The notes beneath the pieces are model-generated. The model searched no databases. It had not been told where the DNA came from and worked only from the letters and a program-made list of their open reading frames with translations. From Artemia franciscana (taxonomy: Eukaryota; Arthropoda; Branchiopoda; Anostraca; Artemiidae), in contig NC_088866.1 in assembly GCF_032884065.1 (NCBI RefSeq), positions 55,560,068 to 55,624,067 of the forward strand: a stretch of 64,000 nucleotides of DNA. The letters run 5' to 3'. Every line of letters starts with the position of its first letter. Positions within the stretch are counted from its first letter, which is position 1. Both the position numbers and the translations under genes were made by a program. Of the stretch, positions 61,865 through 64,000 are shown one piece after another.

Positions 61865-62962
61865 CCCACCAAGTTTCATACCGATCTCTCCACTCTAAGC
61901 GTTTTCCATGATTTCCGGTTTCCCCCTCCAAGTCTCTCCCAATGTCACCTGAACTGGTCGGAGTTTAAAATAATAAATCTGAGACATGAGTTCCTTCTTA
62001 ATATCAAATTCAAAAATACCTCACGAACGGTCACCCGCTCTTAAGTTAAAAGTACCTCCGTTTTTGTAATTTTTCCAAATTAACACCCCCTCCAACTCCC
62101 CCAAAGAGAGCGAATCCATTTCAGTTATGTCAATCACGTATATAGGACTTGTGCTTATTCTTCCCACCAAGTTTCATCCTGATCCCTCTACTCTAAGCGT
62201 TTTCCAAGATTTCCAGTCATCCCTCCAATACCCCGAATGACACTGGATCCGGTCAGGATTTAAAATATGAGATCTGAGTTACGAGGTCCTTCTAAATATG
62301 AAATTTCATCGGATGAAATTCAAGATCCGATCACTCCTTCGTAAGTTAAAAATACGTCATTTTTTCTAATTTTTCAGAATTAACCCTCCCCCTAACTCCC
62401 CAAAGGAGAGTGAATTCGCTCTGTTTATGTCGATCACGTATCTAGGACTTGTGCTTATTTTTCCCACCAAGTTTCATCCTGATCCCTCTACTCTAAGCGT
62501 TTTCCAAGATTTCCAGTCATCCCTCCAATACCCCGAATGACACTGGATCCGGTCAGGATTTAAAATATGAGATCTGAGTTACGAGGTCCTTCTAAATATG
62601 AAATTTCATCGGATGAAATTCAAGATCCGATCACTCCTTCGTAAGTTAAAAATACGTCATTTTTTCTAATTTTTCAGAATTAACCCTCCCCCTAACTCCC
62701 CAAAGGAGAGTGAATTCGCTCTGTTTATGTCGATCACGTATCTAGGACTTGTGCTTATTTTTCCCACCAAGTTTCATCCCAATCCCTCCACTCTAAGCAT
62801 TTTTCAAGATTTTAGGTTTCCCTAAAATCTTTTAGGTGGTCCCTGATACGCCTACCAAATTTCATCGTTCTAGCTTATCTGGAAGTGCCTAAACTAGCAA
62901 GACTGGGACTGACAGACCGACAGAATTTGCGATCACTGTATGTCACTTGGTAAATACCAAGT
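61865..62962. repeat. 300-bp tandem array, 3.6 units
   Basis: CCCACCAAGTTTCAT recurs at 61865, 62163, 62463 and 62763. Units two and three (62163-62462 and 62463-62762) are identical as far as I can read. Unit one and the last partial unit are clearly diverged. Each unit contains GATCCGGTCAGGATTTAAAA-like and CTAGGACTTGTGCTTATT words. No open frame. Confidence 0.95.
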
Positions 62963-63108
62963 ATCATACAAAGTAATTTTTCTCTGGGGATGGAATGTTT
63001 GGTTGAAGGTTGGCTTCAGTATGACTTATTTTAGAAAAGGGTTATTTCCAGGCTTTGGGCAAGCCATGGGTGGAAGTAGTTATAGGCCCTACTAAACTGA
63101 AGGAAAAC

Positions 63109-63830
63109 TCGACTTTCTTAATGCTTGACACCCCTCCCCCTCGCCCTATTTTAGATAGGGATTGTGATATCAGAGCTCGATATGAGCCCTGATCCTAGTC
63201 ATCTTTGGTCTAGCTTTCATTTGGATCCGTTGCTCCATTCGCAAGTTATACTAGGTTAAACCAAAAGCTTGATTTTTTTCAGCACTTGAACCCACTCCCC
63301 TTCGTTCTGTTTGAGCTAGGGCTTTCATCTCAAAACTTGATGCCTGTCACGGTCTTAGGCACCTTTGGTTCAATCTCCACTGAGATCCATCACTCGCTCG
63401 CAAGTTACACTGAATTAAATGAAAAACTCAACTTTTTTTTAGCACTTAAAGCCCCCTCCCCCTAATTAAGCTAGGGTCTTCATCTCCAAACATTATGTGT
63501 CTTATGGTTTTGGCATCTTTGGCTTGACTTTCATTGAGATCCATTGCTTCATTCGCAAGCTAAACTGAGTCAAACAAAAAACTCAACTTTTTTAGCACTT
63601 AAAGCCCCCCCCCCCTCGCCCTAATTAATCTTGGGTCTCCATCCCAGAACTCAATGCATATCATACTCTTAGGCGTCTTTATTCAACTTTCATCGAAATT
63701 CATATCTCCATTTGCAAGTTACAGTGAATTAAATGGAAAACTCGATTTTTTTTAACACTTAAAGCCCCATCGCCCTAATTAAGCTCAATTTTAATCCAAA
63801 TAGTTCAATTTTAATACAAATCTGACTGGC
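63109..63830. repeat. About 160-bp tandem array, 4.5 diverged units
   Basis: Units beginning with a T-run after CTCAAC or CTCGA, then AGCACTTAAAGCCCC, CCCTAATTAAGCTAGGGTC, GATGCCTGTC, TTTCATTGAGATCCATTGCT and CGCAAGTTACACTGA. Starts lie near 63109, 63270, 63429, 63587 and 63744. Confidence 0.85.
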
Positions 63831-64000
63831 GGTTCTCCCGCTATACTCGATTGCACAGACGGGTGGACAGACAGATCTCTAAAACCTATCTTGATGGATA
63901 TGTTCCACTATCCAAATAGGTGATGATGCCTGGATGATGATATGCTTTTGTTTTTCTTTTTTGGATCCAATGAGCCAACATGGCTACCTAAGACGTTGCA

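Overview
This is a window of an AT-rich, intron-rich animal nuclear genome, most likely an arthropod or similar invertebrate. The evidence is very long (TA)n tracts, GT-AG introns of several kilobases, pieces of two conserved animal genes, and arthropod-style Helitrons and LINEs. I cannot name the species. Coding host sequence is a tiny fraction of the window; most of the rest is transposons, tandem repeats and unassigned intron or intergenic DNA.

Host genes. (1) A GTPBP1-type translational GTPase is present as three exons on the minus strand (25330-25091, 23808-23664, 20322-about 20220). A second copy of its first two exons lies in the opposite orientation at 18337-18575 and 19680-19836. The two copies sit in arms of about 2.0 and 2.3 kb of an inverted duplication around a 3.1-kb spacer. 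(2) Integrator subunit 11 (IntS11, the RNA endonuclease of the Integrator complex) is present as three plus-strand exons (52375-52472, 55282-55464, 57941-58057). Its first coding exon and everything after residue 140 or so lie outside what I can recognise, so introns are large.

Mobile elements by region. 2.5-4.3 kb: minus-strand fragments of an RTE-like LINE. 4.7-5.7 kb: a 5'-truncated LINE copy with a 12-bp target duplication. 6.5-7.7, 11.5-12.1 and 49.7-50.2 kb: a non-coding family with long terminal inverted repeats, three of four copies flanked by 8-bp target duplications. 29.7-37.1 kb: a Helitron cluster made of two short non-autonomous copies followed by a decayed coding copy with Rep and Pif1-like helicase. 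39-48.9 kb: two near-full-length LINEs head to tail. The first has an intact ORF1 and an ORF2 with only two stop codons; the second carries zinc-knuckle ORF1, endonuclease, RT and RNase H with several breaks. 50.6-51.0 kb: another LINE 3' fragment.

Repeats. There are a dozen (TA)n tracts, a roughly 513-bp palindrome centred on one of them (29.0-29.5 kb), a 214-bp tandem duplication at 27.3 kb, and a run of tandem arrays at 56.9-57.3 and 58.7-63.8 kb, including two 300-bp units that look identical.

I found no complete host gene, no rRNA, no CRISPR array, and no LTR, retroviral or Polinton-like element. The most notable points are the GTPBP1 inverted duplication, the foldback family with 8-bp duplications, the Helitrons with doubled 3' termini, and near-total CpG loss in an old LINE copy, which suggests germline methylation of transposons.
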